Below are positions 37,020-63,429 of a DNA stretch of 64,000 bases, piece by piece. Each line of letters begins with the position of its first letter. Position 1 is the stretch's first letter. The notes beneath the pieces are model-generated. The model ran no database searches and was not told the DNA's origin. It was given only the letters and a program-made list of their open reading frames with translations. This DNA comes from Agrypnia vestita (Eukaryota; Arthropoda; Insecta; Trichoptera; Phryganeidae): positions 1-64,000 of the forward strand of contig JADDOH010002557.1 of NCBI GenBank assembly GCA_016648135.1, written 5' to 3'. The position numbers were made by a program, and so were the translations under genes.

Positions 37020-38589
37020 AGTGTACAAATAAGTTTCCGCCGTTTTTTATCAAAAATTGGGCATCTATTGTGAAAGAACAGAACCTACTGTTTTATTTGA
37101 AGTATTGTCCATGGCTTGCCACTATTTTTTCCTATCTTTGTGGTAGCATACGGATACTGCGTCGGAAGAATGCTTCATCTTTTGAGGCTATCCACTAATC
37201 GACCCAATTTTTGGTATCTTAATATGATGTGAAGTGTTGCTCAGACACGCCATGCGCCATCGATTGAAACAAGTAGAAATCAGAAGGAGCAATGTCTGGT
37301 GAATACGGCGGGTGGGGTTGGGTGGGGTAAAACTTTCCAATTGAGTGTTTCCAAATAGGTTTTGACCGGCGCCGCAACATGTGGACGAGCATTAAGCCAT
37401 GTATTCACTAGGGGACAAATTGTCCCTCAACAGCACGCGCAGCATAGAGTCTACGTGACGCTACAACGTCGTGCACTGTTCCGCGACGTCGCGCACAACA
37501 TAGCGCGGCATTTCTACGTGCCGTGGCAACGTTGCCATGCGCACGGTACCCGAGCGAGTTCACTGCAACATTACCAGGTGGTATGTTTACTAGTGAATAC
37601 GCATGCGCTGTATCTGTCAAGATGACAATGTGGGGAAACGAAATTGTTGTATCGAGCTGTATCGATCGAAGATTGCATAGAATGTCCGTCCTTCTTTCTC
37701 TTTGCAGTAAATAATTTCGCATTCTCTTCTTTTTTCTCCTCTTACGTTTCGATAAACTCGTTAACATAAACAGATACGCAGCTGTCATCATAACCTCATA
37801 GGGCGACATTTCCGCGACGTGTGGAAAACAATAATTATTTGCAAAAAGGACCTTGTTTTTAATAATATTCAATTTACTACAGTTAAACCTCGTTAATTTG
37901 AAATTGCGACCCAAAAAAACATTTCGAATTGCGCGGAACCCCGTTTTCGCCAAATGAGATACCGCAGCTGTCATCATAACCTCATCGGGTGACATTTCCG
38001 CGACAAGATATGCGAGTCCCGGTATGTACACGTAAAATTACCGCGTCATTGTCCCCGAAACATGAGCGTAGATGTTGATGCGACATGCCGAGCGGAATGT
38101 TTCGCGATTATTCCCCTAGTAAATACATGGCTTTATCATGCAGGAGTATAATTTTGTCGTGCTCGACTCAATCTCATCAATTGTGTTCGGTAGACAGCCC
38201 CAGTAATGGTTTCGTTCGTCTTCGTACACTTTCGGCCTTCCGCTACGTTCTTTGTCTTCAATTTCATATTCACCATTCTCAAACTTTTGATACCACTTAC
38301 TTAAGGCAGCCTCACCATATGCTTCTACAAGCAATCAATGAGCCTCACCTGCAGATTTCTTCAAATTGATGAAGTAAATCAAAAGCGCAAATGACGCGTA
38401 TTCGGCTCAAGACTCGACATTTTCGCACATAAAATAATATATTATACTGATAAAAAATCATTAATATTTTTAGGTTATGTTGTTGACAGAAGTCCAACCT
38501 TACAATATTGATATTTTACATGCCTGACAATTTTAACCATGCCTGGTGGTGCCAACTTTTCTCAAACGGCGGAAACTTATTTGTACACC
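37020..38589 (-). mobile_element. Defective mariner (mauritiana/mellifera-like) carrying a Harbinger-type MITE
   Basis: TA-flanked inverted ends: AGTGTACAAATAAGTTTCCG (37020) and, inverted from 38589, GGTGTACAAATAAGTTTCCG. On the - strand an N-terminal piece (AYGEAALS, YEIEDKERSGRPKVYEDE) lies at 38430-38200. After an internal deletion, HDKIILLHD near 38140 is separated by a 738-bp insert from NARPHVAAPVKTYLETLNWK at 37385. The C-terminal half (FRRSIRMLP, ASHGQYFK) ends near 37070. Several frameshifts show it is dead. Confidence 0.85.
37395..38132. mobile_element. PIF/Harbinger-type MITE, 738 bp
   Basis: 3-bp TTA duplication at 37392-37394 and 38133-38135. The inverted termini read AGCCATGTATTCACTAGGGG and, inverted from the right, AGCCATGTATTTACTAGGGG. 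It interrupts the mariner exactly inside the HDNARPH codons. Near 37877 it contains a piece resembling the pogo-like terminus CAGTTAAACCTCGTTAATT. Confidence 0.85.
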
Positions 38590-38591
38590 TA

Positions 38592-39650
38592 ATAGTATCA
38601 ACTTATACATTGATTTTTATTTTTATCAATTTCAATTTTATTTTATATACAAATATAATAAAAAAGCTAAAAAGGATATATGTTCTGTAAAAAAATGGAT
38701 AAACAGTAACACCTTAACACTTAATATTAATAAAACCAAATATATAACATCCAGCATAAATATAAATGGTCAACCATCGGCTGAACACAATATAAAAGTA
38801 CACGATTGCTCCAATTTCAACACTGAAAATTGTATATGTCCCTACATTGAACATACTGATCAATTTAAATATTTATGTATTATAATCGGTGCTCATCTCA
38901 AATGGAATCTCCACACACAACACATCTCAAACAAAATAAAAAAAGCAATTTTTTTTCTGCGCCATATTAGAAACTTTCTGAACATTAAACTACTAAAAAT
39001 GATATACTTCGCAATCTGCCAATCAATTATAGAATACGGAATAATTGCATGGGGAGGAGCAACTATGAGTGCACTCAATCCAATTATTGCAACTCAAAAA
39101 ATTGCTATAAAAGTAATCCTCAAAACCTCAATTTTAACAAGGACAGATGAAATATTTAACAAATTCGACGTATTCGATATAAAACAAATTTATGCGACTA
39201 CTACTCTTAAATACACATACAAACACAAAAATACACAGTTTAAACCAACTCAAACAATAATTACCACACGGTCAAACAAACTCAATCTACAAATCCCAAG
39301 GTTACATACCACGTATGGACAAAGGAGCTATAACTATTTTGGACCCAAATTACTTAATAGCATGCTTGATGAATTAAAACAATCCGGGCTAACCACAATT
39401 TACAATCCTAACATAAAATACAAAATAAAATAGTGGATCCGAAACAAGGGGAGAACTAAAATAGGCACACTTACACAAACACACTAACACAATATAATCT
39501 TAGATATATTTTATATTATGTTACTTTAAACACTTTATTATCTATTTACTATGTTTTGAACCTACACAATACTGTAAACTATGCCTGTCTCAACACAGAT
39601 ATTTCTAGTGAGACAGGTACAGTCCAAACAAAATTTTATACATAAAATTA
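38592..39650 (+). pseudogene. LINE RT C-terminal fragment with A-rich tail
   Basis: The frame ending at 39433 reads VKKWINSNTLTLNINKTKYI, FKYLCIIIGAHLKWN and QSIIEYGIIAWGGA, the thumb region of a CR1/Jockey-type reverse transcriptase ('YLGi.iD..L.W'). The catalytic YADD region is missing. The A-rich stretch up to 39700 is its probable 3' end. Confidence 0.8.
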
Positions 39651-39785
39651 AATAGAAATAAATAAATAAATAAAATAAAAATAAACAAGAAGACAAAAAA
39701 ATAAAAACTGAAAGTCCCCAGGCAGCAAGAGCATGCTGGTATGAGGGGATAACTAATGTTTATTTATTTTGGAATAACTTACTAA

Positions 39786-53280
<13,495 letters not shown>

Positions 53281-56200
53281 TGTGGTGGTCCACATTACAG
53301 TGTGCAGTTTCCTTATTCAACAATACCTCCGACAGCGTATACTTCAATACTTAACATCCTGAAGAGGAGTGCACTGGCTGTACTACGGTTGAAAAAAACA
53401 TGATTTTATTAAGAATTTAATTTAAGTTGATTCACTCTTGACGTGAGGCCGCAACTTCAGTGGTATTTTTTCCTGCGAATTATGTATTAATATCCCAATA
53501 AATATGATTTTGTTAGTTCTTTCTTATTGGAGTTTTTTTTTGTAATAGATTGGGCCATGTTGTTCAGAATGTTACAGTGGCTAGCTGTATAGGATAATGT
53601 TATAAGACAATTGTGATTCAGCCATACAGTTAATGATGATGCAATTATATATGATCCTTCAGAATGTGAGAATGATTATTCTAGATGATTTAATACTTAG
53701 TGTGTAATTGAAGATATGTATGTCATAGCACAAATATTTAATTTGAAACCTTTGGAGAGTTAAGTTTTGAAAAATGTTCACTTTCCAGCACATGTTAAGC
53801 CCAGTGATACAAGTATCAATGCATGGTTAGCACCTATCAATGGCAAAGACGATATTAGGGAAAATCGATGGGACAACCATGTCTTATGATATATTTTAGC
53901 TACCCCTTAGGATTTTTTGAATTTAAATGTTTGCAATAAATGTAACAATGCATGTAGTCGAAGTGAATCCATCACCGCATATCCTGAAATGCCATTTGAA
54001 AATAAATGCAAGCGTACATACAAGTAAAAAAATATATTCTTAAGCATGGGAATCCTCATTCAGTATTACCTCACACCTTATATACATGTTTCCATATATG
54101 TACACCATGCATACATGGTATTTTTTTCTTCATAAAAATACAAACATTTTAAGTGTTTTCACCTGTTTTTAAAAGAGGACTAATACATATAGGAGTTACA
54201 TTTTTACGCTGTAATGTATTCGCATTGAAGATATGCTGTATACATAAGGAATTACGAGAACGGAATATATTCATATTGCACACCTCCCGAAATAAAAAAT
54301 ATTTTATTATGCTTACTGTACTGCCACCCATTAGAACAAACCCCTGGCCTTTGGCGTTAGAATACGCAATGTCATCAGTGAAATTTTAACTCGAAGTTAC
54401 AGCAACGCTGCTTATTTTCTAGGATGTTTTATTTGTTGAAATTCTTTACAAAATGTTTGCAACCCTTTTTATTTTGTCTTATTAAATTGCCATGTTTATT
54501 TTAATGTGTGTCCATGTTAAATCACTTTGAAATGTACAAATGGCTTTTTAATGATCATCAAAAAGTAGAAAATTGGCCGTATTATGAACTAAGCAATATT
54601 GCTATTTCTTTATATTGACAGTTATTGTATAACATTCTAATGTCGCCAATTTTGACGTTTTAAGTTTGACAGGTTTGAAATAAATGTATTCAATCAATTA
54701 GAAAACTCATTATTCATTATTTAATATTTGTTTACATTTTACAACATTCTGATTGATTGAATTCATCAATTTACAATGTCGTACAAATCTGTCAAGATAT
54801 AGAATAGCAATATTGCTCAGTTCAGAATACGGCCGAATGTTTGGTCCACGCCACACCGCTATGACATTACATTTAAATAATAATGTGTCATGTATTTATT
54901 GTTAACGGGATTCTGAAAATGCCCAGAATATTTATTCTACCTACCTACCGTACACTCAAGATGGCATCCGTCATTGCGCATGTGAAGGTTTTCAACTTAT
55001 TAACCAAATGAACTAATAGGGCCGATAACTCAGTACGCACAGCGCCCACAATTCGCAGTTTTGATTTATAAAATTAGATCAAATGAATCCCCAGTATCGA
55101 CAGTGACGTGAAGGAAAAATGAAACAAAAAGCTTGCTAGTGATTACGTACAACTAGATGCTTAAAAAAATATTTAAATGGATTATATAAAATCATAAGCT
55201 TATTAATATTGCATATCTTTTAAATGTTAACATTTTTGGATGCTGTATAGATATTTTGCTCGCTGTTAATATTTTTTAAGTCTAATATTTCAATGCAATT
55301 TATACAATTTACGCACTTTTTGATCTCCATCTGTATCTGTTTAATATAATATGGTATTTCTTGAGAGGAAGAAAAACCATTAAACTATAATATTTAATAT
55401 GAATGTTATTAAAATCCTCATATTTTACGCGAGGTATTTATTCTATAGTGTCGTTATATTATGTCATTCATTGTTATCAAAGTTATAATATACAAACTAT
55501 TTAAGGATTTTTATCCTTTTTTAAAGAAAAAATATTTATACTCTAAGATGTAAAACATTTTAATGTACGATCATTGTAATGAAAAACAATCAACATATTT
55601 TGCTCTGGAACTTAATTATATGCTCTATTCCATTATCATTCAAATCCTGACTGAACAAGAACACAAATCTTTCCAATTCGTGTTTCAATATTTGTGAATG
55701 AATATACATATATAATTGTTGTTCTTTTAACTACTTGCGACCAGTATTAAAATTAAATTTCATTGTAACTGTGTAATTCAAGTGGCATTCCTTTTTAAAT
55801 ATATCTGTAGAATTATAATCAGTTTACATATTCATGTAATTGACACCAAAAAAAACTTGACTTTTCTGTGAGTTGACAGGAGCAATTAATTGTTAATGAC
55901 AAAGCAAAAAGTTCAAATCTTGGACGTAGGTAACTGTCCGCTACAAGGACCGATGAATTTGAATGTTTAGAAGTTGTAGTGTTCTGTTTTTTGGTAGATT
56001 TTGAAATACTTAATGGAGCTTTCTTTATAACAAAAGAAAGACATTTATGTTTCAAGAATGTATAATGAGGCCAGAAGAGAGGGTCAATGAAGGTTGTTCA
56101 TGATTTGATATACGATTAAGGGAGATCTTGAGAAGACGGAGTATTGATTATGTAATGGTTACATAAACAACATTAACTAAGCTGTGATTCAGTTTTTTCT

Positions 56201-56378
56201 TTATAAGGCAGACACCATATCTGTAATTATATTGAATTTTTAAATGAATTGATTTATATTTAAAATGCCATTATTAATATAAAACGTATTTTTAAACTTA
56301 TTTTTATGAACCTATATAAGTATGTGGTGTCTTATCATGAAGCTTTGTATGATTTTCTTCCCTGCTTTATGTGCATAC
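53281..56378. other. ERK 3'UTR and downstream intergenic DNA
   Basis: A first AATAAA lies near 53498. No open gene is recognised. One short MITE is present (54575-54834). The true 3' end of ERK cannot be fixed from sequence. Confidence 0.45.
54575..54834. mobile_element. 260-bp MITE with ~50-bp inverted ends
   Basis: Left GGCCGTATTATGAACTAAGC and the inverted right GGCCGTATTCTGAACTGAGC match on through AATATTGCTAT and TTGACAG. No coding content; target duplication unclear. Confidence 0.85.
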
Positions 56379-56874
56379 ACAGGGTGTCTTGTAGCTAGTA
56401 GCAAAAACTTCTTCATTCAATTTTGAATAGAAAACATTCTTTACACTTTACAAATATCGATAGTTACAGAGAAAAGCGACATCAAAGTTTGCATTTTTTT
56501 TTCAAAATTTCCAACTGACTTTTGTAAAACATTACACTATCATGAAAGTGATTTGTATTAAGTATTAAAATTTTATTTGCTTTTATACAAATCAAATAAA
56601 ATGATTAAAACCTTGGAAAAATCTTGTTCAAATTTCTGCAGTTTTAAATTTTTTATTTGAAATCAAATCGAATGAATTTTTAATATTCAATATCAGTTAC
56701 ATGATACAACGTTTTACAAACGATAGGTCAGAAATATTGAAAGAAAAATGCAAAATTTGATGTCGCTTATCTCATAAATTGTTGACATTGCTCCCAAAGC
56801 GTAAAGAATATTTTCTATTAAAAATTATGAAGAAAACTCCCCTGAAGTTTTTTCTACTAGCTACGAGACACACT
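56379..56874 (+). mobile_element. Complete copy of the satellite-parent MITE-like family
   Basis: The left terminus ACAGGGTGTCTTGTAGCTAG and the inverted right terminus ATAGTGTGTCTCGTAGCTAG match for about 70 bp, through AGAAAA.ATTCTTTAC. The core holds 'atcaaagtttgcatttttt' and 'gcttttatacaaatcaaat'. The terminal 60-70 bp corresponds to the 86-bp satellite unit at 6903-8575. Confidence 0.8.
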
Positions 56875-56897
56875 ATATATATATATATATTATATAT

Positions 56898-56961
56898 ACT
56901 TAAGATTTAACATTTGTGTATATATATATATATATATATATACAAATGTTAAATCTTAAGT
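56898..56961. repeat. AT-rich cruciform
   Basis: ACTTAAGATTTAACATTTGT (56898-56917) and its exact reverse complement (56942-56961) flank a (TA)n core. Confidence 0.9.
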
Positions 56962-57043
56962 CTGTTACATGCAGTGAAATTTTCTTGGTTAGTCTTATAT
57001 TCAGAGATTTTGTATTCAGAAAGCATGTCTGAAACATCAAGTA

Positions 57044-58210
57044 TAGTAAAACCCCATAATTCGAAATTTAAGGGACCCAAAAAAACATTTAGAATTATGC
57101 AGAACCCTGTTAATTCGAAATTTTAGGTACAAAAAAATCATGATGTGATTGTGAAATTCGCCAAAAATCGTAAAACTCTTGAAAAACCCGTTAATTTTGT
57201 TAAATTTATGCTTATATCTAAAGAAATCGTTTTGAAAATGCAATATTTATTATGTTAATGCAAAGATTGAGACATTTCTATTGCCAAAGTACATATTGAC
57301 ATATTTGCTGTTCTCATTTGCAAAGAAATCTTTTGTTTTCCTTTTCCGTCACGTCTGAATGGCCGTAATCAAAAATGTTTAGTTATACTTGAATTTATGG
57401 AATGCTTTTTCAATCTTCACACGAGTTTAACTTTTGATTCCGCCTTTTTTCCAGCTTAAACCAAAAATGCGCAGTTACTAGAAATACAATTGTCAATAAT
57501 TACGTAAAATAATGAGATAAATCACTAATAAAATCTTACAAATAAAATTAAACATTTTAATAACACAAACACAGTTATTAGAAAAAAAATCGAAATAAAG
57601 ACAAATTTAAAAACACGAAAAACAGTTTAAAATTAAAAAAACATGAAAAACAGTTTAAAACTGTTTTAAATTTAAAAAGACATGAAAAACAGTTTAAAAC
57701 TGTTTTAAAGTTTAAAACTGCACATATCAAGGCAGCCAACTAAAAAAAAGCATTCACAGGATTCCCCAATTTTAGGGATCGCGACACAATATATATAGAA
57801 AAAAGGCATTCCAAAGGTACTGTGAATTGATTGCGAAATTTGCCAAGAGTCGTAAAACTCATGGAAAAATCATTAATTTTGTAAAAAATATCTGTTTTTC
57901 TTATTTCGAGAAATCATTTGGAAAACGCAATATTTATTATGCTTATACAAATATCGCGACATTTCTATTACTAAAGTACCCGATATTGACATATTTGTTC
58001 TCACTTATGAAAAAAATCAAAATATTTTTTCAATTTAGTCAAATTTCGAATTACGCAAACTAAAATGTATTGATTTATGGCGCAAGGGGCTAAAAAATAT
58101 TTCGAATTACGAATTATTGGGGTTAATTTACTATGAAATTCACATTTTTGGATTTGCAAATATAAAAAATTTCGAATTATGGCGAATTTGGAATTATCGG
58201 GGTTTTACTG
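57044..58210 (-). mobile_element. pogo/Tigger-like non-autonomous element, copy 1 (1.17 kb)
   Basis: TA at 57042-57043 and 58211-58212. Ends TAGTAAAACCCCATAATTCG and, inverted, CAGTAAAACCCCGATAATTC. The interior matches 62081-63118 in reverse orientation (for example 'catttctattgccaaagtac'). It has no intact transposase. Confidence 0.8.
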
Positions 58211-58212
58211 TA

Positions 58213-60730
58213 TTATAATAATTTGCATGGACACCTGATTACGTATGTGCATTCTACCCCATAATGTAACACTTCATATATACATGTATGCACATAAAGT
58301 AATGTGTGAATCAACACACCATCGTTGCTGTCGAATAATGATAAGTTTATGTGATACAATTTAAGTTTCTTTTGTTAGATATATTTTATGTAAATATCAA
58401 ACAATTTCGTGTATTTGGATCAAAATATACAATTTAAAAAACATAGCTTTCATTCACATTTTCCCATTCTAAAATGTAACAATTTCATCTAATATTAAGA
58501 CACCAATATTCATTATTGTCCGTGAAAGTCATCCTTTTAATTATCTACATTCTGGACTATCAGAGGTTTCATTTTGATTTGTGGAACTTGGTGTAAGATA
58601 AACGTGGTACCTGCCAGCTGAGGGCTGTTGAGTCACAATAACATTGCTCCTTTTCTTACATGTTTTACATATCACTTTTATCAATAAAATAATATACAAG
58701 CCTCGTTAATGACAAATCTTACCTTGACCGATTCTGGACACAAGCACTTGAAAAAGAATTTTCCTAGCAGACAACGACGTCCAATTATGCCACGCCAATT
58801 AAAAGCATAATATCATTAAATTACTATTATGTACTGCTATATATTAAGCTATGTATCTACTGTCTTACAATATTTCGATTCAGATCAGAGAATATATATT
58901 TGAAAATCTTCAAACAGTTTTCATTGTCGCGCCTATCCATAACAAAAATTTTAAATTAAGTAAAAATAATTTAGATTATTCTAAAACTTCTGGTGCAAAT
59001 AATCAATCAATTTACTTACTATCCACATCTAGGATAGATTGCATCAACCTGGTTCATATTAATCTTTCGTTTAAACAATGATTTTTACAAAAACCAATAA
59101 TTTAATAAAAAAGTGCATATTATTTTCACAATTAATATTAACTCACCAGTTTGCATATTAAAGCCACATCAGCTCTCCTATAAAGTAACTCAATTTAAGA
59201 TAATCTTAGAATAGTAAATCTGCAATAATTTGAAACAGATTATTTAATGTTGGCTTTTCTTTCACGAATATACGGCCACATTTTTTTTTAATTTTGCTAA
59301 AATTTGCTAGTTTGAAACTTGAATGCATCATATCTAAAAATGTTATATTACTCACAGCAAAAAAAATCTCATAAAATTTCTTCACATCAGGTATGTAAAG
59401 ATTGCAGTATTAGTGACCTTGTTTTTTACTCTGTAGTTAATATTTGTCAATGTTTCTCATATATCGAAAATACCAATCTTACCTAATACAATATATGATT
59501 CTTCCCTTTGACTTCTACGAGTGACAATGTGAAAGAATATATTTTCTCCTAAAAATGATTAGCTCTATATTTTCAACACTATAAAGCACACACATTTGAA
59601 AAATTCTTTCACCTTTTTCACATAATATTTGAAAAATGCTTTCTTTTTCAAATGCTGTATGGAAAAAGGTTATTTAATTAATAATTACAATAATATGAAT
59701 TCAACTAATTGAAATTAATGAGGTTGTACATGATTTTCGTGACCAAGTCCTCAGAGCATACCATCGTAGTGTATTTTACTGACTTTCGTCTGTGATCACT
59801 TCTTTGATAATGTAAGTTTTGACAAAAGCACAGCATTGTCCCCAAAGCTTGGTAATACTAACCTAGAATTTTCAAAATTTACCTGGCCCAGACGAAATAT
59901 ATATTGGAAATTTAAAATGTTGTGTACTAGCTAAATAAACTTTGAATTAAACTGTAACGACTCATGTGGTATTTGGATGGCAGGTACAGACCTTTGCAAA
60001 GCACTTCTGTGAACATTGTAATTTCTCATACAGAAATTCCGACAATATGTGCTTTACTTTTGATCCAACTATTATGTACACTTGGAAATATAAATGTACA
60101 AAGCAAAAGTGCTGCAATATTAATAATTTTATCTTCATTGCTAATATTCTCACCTAGATGTGTTTAAATGTAAAACATTGTTTCTGCAATTTTGTATATT
60201 CCCAATAGCAGGTTTTTTTACAAAAAAAAAAATTTTATTAAATTTATTTTCAGTTAAAATACTAAGTGTGGTTTTATGTTTCCGTGTTCCTTCAAAATAT
60301 TTTCCAGAAATATTGTTATTCCCTCTTGCTTTCACACATATTTGGTACATAACATTATATTACAAAGATATTTACTCTTTGCAGACACTGCTTCCTTTTG
60401 GTAAAGAAAAAAGTAATATTTTGTGCCGTCTGGGCAGTGACTTCCCATAGAATGTTTTCCTTTACAACACCAATATAGAAATCATTTTTTATGAACTGAA
60501 AACACATTTTGTGCCAATTTTGCAAAAATTAATTTAAGTTACTCGATTTGTAAATAACTTTTTGCATTTTCTAAGGTATTTTGTGCTCATAAAACATTTG
60601 GTTAATTAATGGTTATCTATAGTTGTTCATCTTAGGTTTGTTTTCTATAATCTTTGTGGTAATCAATATTGTATTCATGTTTTCAAATTTATAATCCCCA
60701 CATTTTTCGTCTTGAATATCTACTATACTA
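58213..60730. other. Intergenic, no gene seen
   Basis: AT-rich. Short open frames at 58851-59081 and 59964-60450 lack domain features. No tRNA and no recognised repeat. Confidence 0.45.
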
Positions 60731-60998
60731 ACAGTCCCTACGAACATATATGTAGGTACTGTCAAATCTGCAAAAATTCGATTTTCATTTTAGTATCTTA
60801 AACTATCCAAATTACAATATATTTTCGGACAATGTTAAAAGAAAAGTATAATTTTCGATTAAAAAAAAGGAAATATAAATAAAAAATAATATTTTTTAAC
60901 ATTATTCGAAAATATAGAGCAGCTTAGATAATTTAGGATAGTGAAAATGAAAATCGAATTTTTGCAGATTCGACAGTGTATATGTATGTAGGGACCGT
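60731..60998. mobile_element. 268-bp MITE
   Basis: Left ACAGTCCCTACGAACATATA and the inverted right ACGGTCCCTACATACATATA are followed on both sides by TCTGCAAAAATTCGATTTTC. A solo terminus of the family occurs at 15003-15050. Confidence 0.85.
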
Positions 60999-61368
60999 CG
61001 ATGTATTCAGAATTCACGAATGAAATAAAAAGTTGTCTACCTTGAGAGAATTACCTGTTTTATTTAATTTAATTTTAAAACACAAAAAGCAAAGAACATA
61101 GCTTTTTTTTTAATTAAGGCAATTTTATAAATAATTTAATTGATTACTATGTATTTATATTATTGCTCCTTGAAATACTTGGGTGAGATATTTTGTTCAA
61201 CAATTTCGTCAAATGAACATGAACAATCAGCCAATCTATTGGCATTATTACAGCATACAGATTTTTATTTTTATATTTCAGTTATTCTGAATTATTATTA
61301 TTAATAACTTATGAGGCAATGATTACAGCGCGAATGAGGCAACCAGGGAATTAAATGTATTCTTCTGA

Positions 61369-61409
61369 TATTGGAGTTTTTAACACTCATTGTGTTAAAA
61401 ACTCCAATA
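61369..61409. repeat. Perfect 18-bp hairpin
   Basis: TATTGGAGTTTTTAACAC (61369-61386), loop TCATT, exact inverse 61392-61409. No known function. Confidence 0.9.
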
Positions 61410-61764
61410 CATCTATAAAAGATCATGCATCAGTACCTGATCATTTATAATGTACGCCTTTAATTCAGCTAGTGTTTGCCTCAAGAAATACATATCTTGC
61501 GCAATAATATTACACGTGTTTGTCTGAAGTAAGGTAGAATGAATTTCCATTAAAACACAAAAATGATGTTCCATGTTTATTACAAATTATAATTACACTT
61601 TTCAATATTATTTTTGCTTAATTTTATATTTAAACATATGGACGGGATGCAGTGGGATGAAGTTAATATGAAAGTAAGGCGATGTATCCGAACCCAGAGT
61701 AAATTGTTCTGCGTGAACTAATTGTACAAATAAAATATCTATATGTATTATTGTTGTTTTATTG

Positions 61765-61985
61765 TCATTCTACGCCCTCCCTACCTTTCCAAGCTAATTT
61801 TAAGGATTCCAGTTTTTTTCTTTTCCTACTTGATTGTAAACTTTTCTTCTTATCAATAATTTTCTTCTGTGCAGCGATACTTTTATCGCCATTGTACACT
61901 TGGTCCAGCTTAGAAATTAAAAGAAGTCGAGCAGATTTCCTGTTTTCATCCAAAGAGCGGCTACTATGGCTTTTTATTACTAACC
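61765..61985 (-). CDS. MTRFR-like exon 2
   Basis: Acceptor GATTTTTCAG at 61986; starts with 2 nt of the Gly codon. [20 protein letters not shown], then a Lys/Arg-rich C-terminal helix ending KGREGVE and TGA. Confidence 0.9.
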
Positions 61986-63366
61986 CTGAAAAATCATTAA
62001 TGCATTCTCAACCCCTCAGGAACTATTGTATATACCAAAGAATAGATTTTTCTCATAATTAGGATTCAATTTCCATTATACAGTAAAACCTCGTTAATTC
62101 GAACCCTGATAATTCGAAATTCGCCATAATTCGAAATATTTTTTTTAGCTCCTTGCACCATAAAGTCAATACATTTTGGTTCACGTAATTCAAAGTTTGA
62201 CGAAATTGGAAAATGTTTCGATTTTTTTCGCAAGTGAGAACAACAAATGTCAATATCGGGTAATAGAAATGTCGCGATATTTGCATTAGCATAATATAAA
62301 AAACAGACATTTTTCACAAAATTAATGGTTTTTCCGTGAGTTTTACGACTCTTGGCAAATTTCGCAATCAATTCACGGTACCTTCGGGATGTCTTTTTTC
62401 TATACATATTGTGTCGCGATCCCTAAAATTGGGGAATCCTGTGTATGCTTTCTTCAGTTGGCTGCCTTGATATGCGCGGATAGTTCATTTTTCAGCGCTA
62501 ATCCCCGTATCTAAACGCATTTTAATTTGTTTTTCATGTTTTTAAATTTGTCTTTATTTTGATTTTTTTCTAATAACTGTGTTTGTGTTATTAAAATGTT
62601 TAATTTTATTTGTAAGATGTTATTAGTGACTTATCTCATTATTTTATGTAATTACTGACAATTGTATTTCTAGTAACTGTGCATTTTTGGTTTGAGCCAG
62701 AAAAAAGGCGGAATCAAAAGTCAAATTCCTGTGAAGATTGAAAAAGCATTCCATAAATTCAAGTATAACTAAACATTTTTTATTACTGCCATTCAGACAT
62801 GACGGAAATGGAAAAAAAAGATTTTTTTCACAAGTATTACAGAACAAGAGAACAGCAAATATGTCAATATGTACTTTGGCAATAGAAATGTCTCGATCTT
62901 TGCATTAACATATTAAGTATTGCGTTTTCTAAATGATATCTTTAGATATAAGCATAAATTTAACAAAATTAACGGTTTTTCAAGAGTTTTACGATTTTTG
63001 GCAAATTTCACAATCGCATTGCGTTTTTTTTGTACCTAAATTTCGAATTAACAGGGTTCCACGTAATTCTAATTTTTTTTTTGGGTCAGTTGAATTTCGA
63101 ATTAATGAGGTTCTACTGTACATGTTATTTAATTATTTCTTAATTGTACCTGAAGGTTTGTGAGTTAAGACACAACAGTTAGAGTTTTTATTAACTGCAG
63201 AACCTCCGGGACCACTGCCCCGGACAAACTTTTCCTCAAGATCAGTTTCCTGGATTTTGGGTACCAATGAGTAATCAATGGTATGTTTCCAACGCGTCCA
63301 TGAGCAAAGATAATATGTAAATGTTGGTCTGTACACTTGCTTCGATAATAAAATAAAACTTCCCAT
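61765..63366 (-). CDS. MTRFR/C12orf65-type mitochondrial ribosome-rescue release factor, 2 exons, GGS instead of GGQ
   Basis: Exon 1 is 63366-63150 and exon 2 is 61985-61765; together 438 nt or 145 codons plus TGA. ATG at 63366 follows an in-frame TAA and opens a plausible mitochondrial presequence ([14 protein letters not shown]). The release-factor core reads [20 protein letters not shown] and [20 protein letters not shown], then [16 protein letters not shown] and a basic helix ([20 protein letters not shown]). Vertebrate MTRFR has the same plan, about 166 aa. Family members act on stalled mitoribosomes; MTRFR releases peptidyl-tRNA from split large subunits with MTRES1. The usual GGQ is GGS here (TCT codon), which would affect hydrolysis. 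An acceptor-like CAG near 63414 suggests a 5'UTR intron. The gene lies opposite in strand to ERK. Confidence 0.88.
62081..63118 (+). mobile_element. pogo/Tigger-like non-autonomous element, copy 2, in the MTRFR-like intron
   Basis: TA at 62079-62080 and 63119-63120. Ends CAGTAAAACCTCGTTAATTC and, inverted, CAGTAGAACCTCATTAATTC. It fills nearly the whole intron. Open stretches inside are chance frames. Confidence 0.85.
63150..63366 (-). CDS. MTRFR-like exon 1 (presequence and GGS motif)
   Basis: ATG 63366-63364; donor G|GTACAA at 63149. Contains [16 protein letters not shown]. The codons for the motif are GGA GGT TCT. Confidence 0.88.
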
Positions 63367-63429
63367 GTCTTATATCTAAAGTACCAATCCCTTGTTGAGT
63401 AATTGTTGTCCTTTCTGAAAACAATAAAA

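Noticed and set aside
37362..38100. Long - strand frame 37408-38031 as a protein gene
   Set aside because: It spans a Harbinger-type MITE with inverted termini and has no recognisable domain.
62066..62407. 113-aa - strand frame in the MTRFR-like intron as a gene
   Set aside because: It lies inside a TA-flanked repeat whose second copy at 57044-58210 does not preserve the frame.
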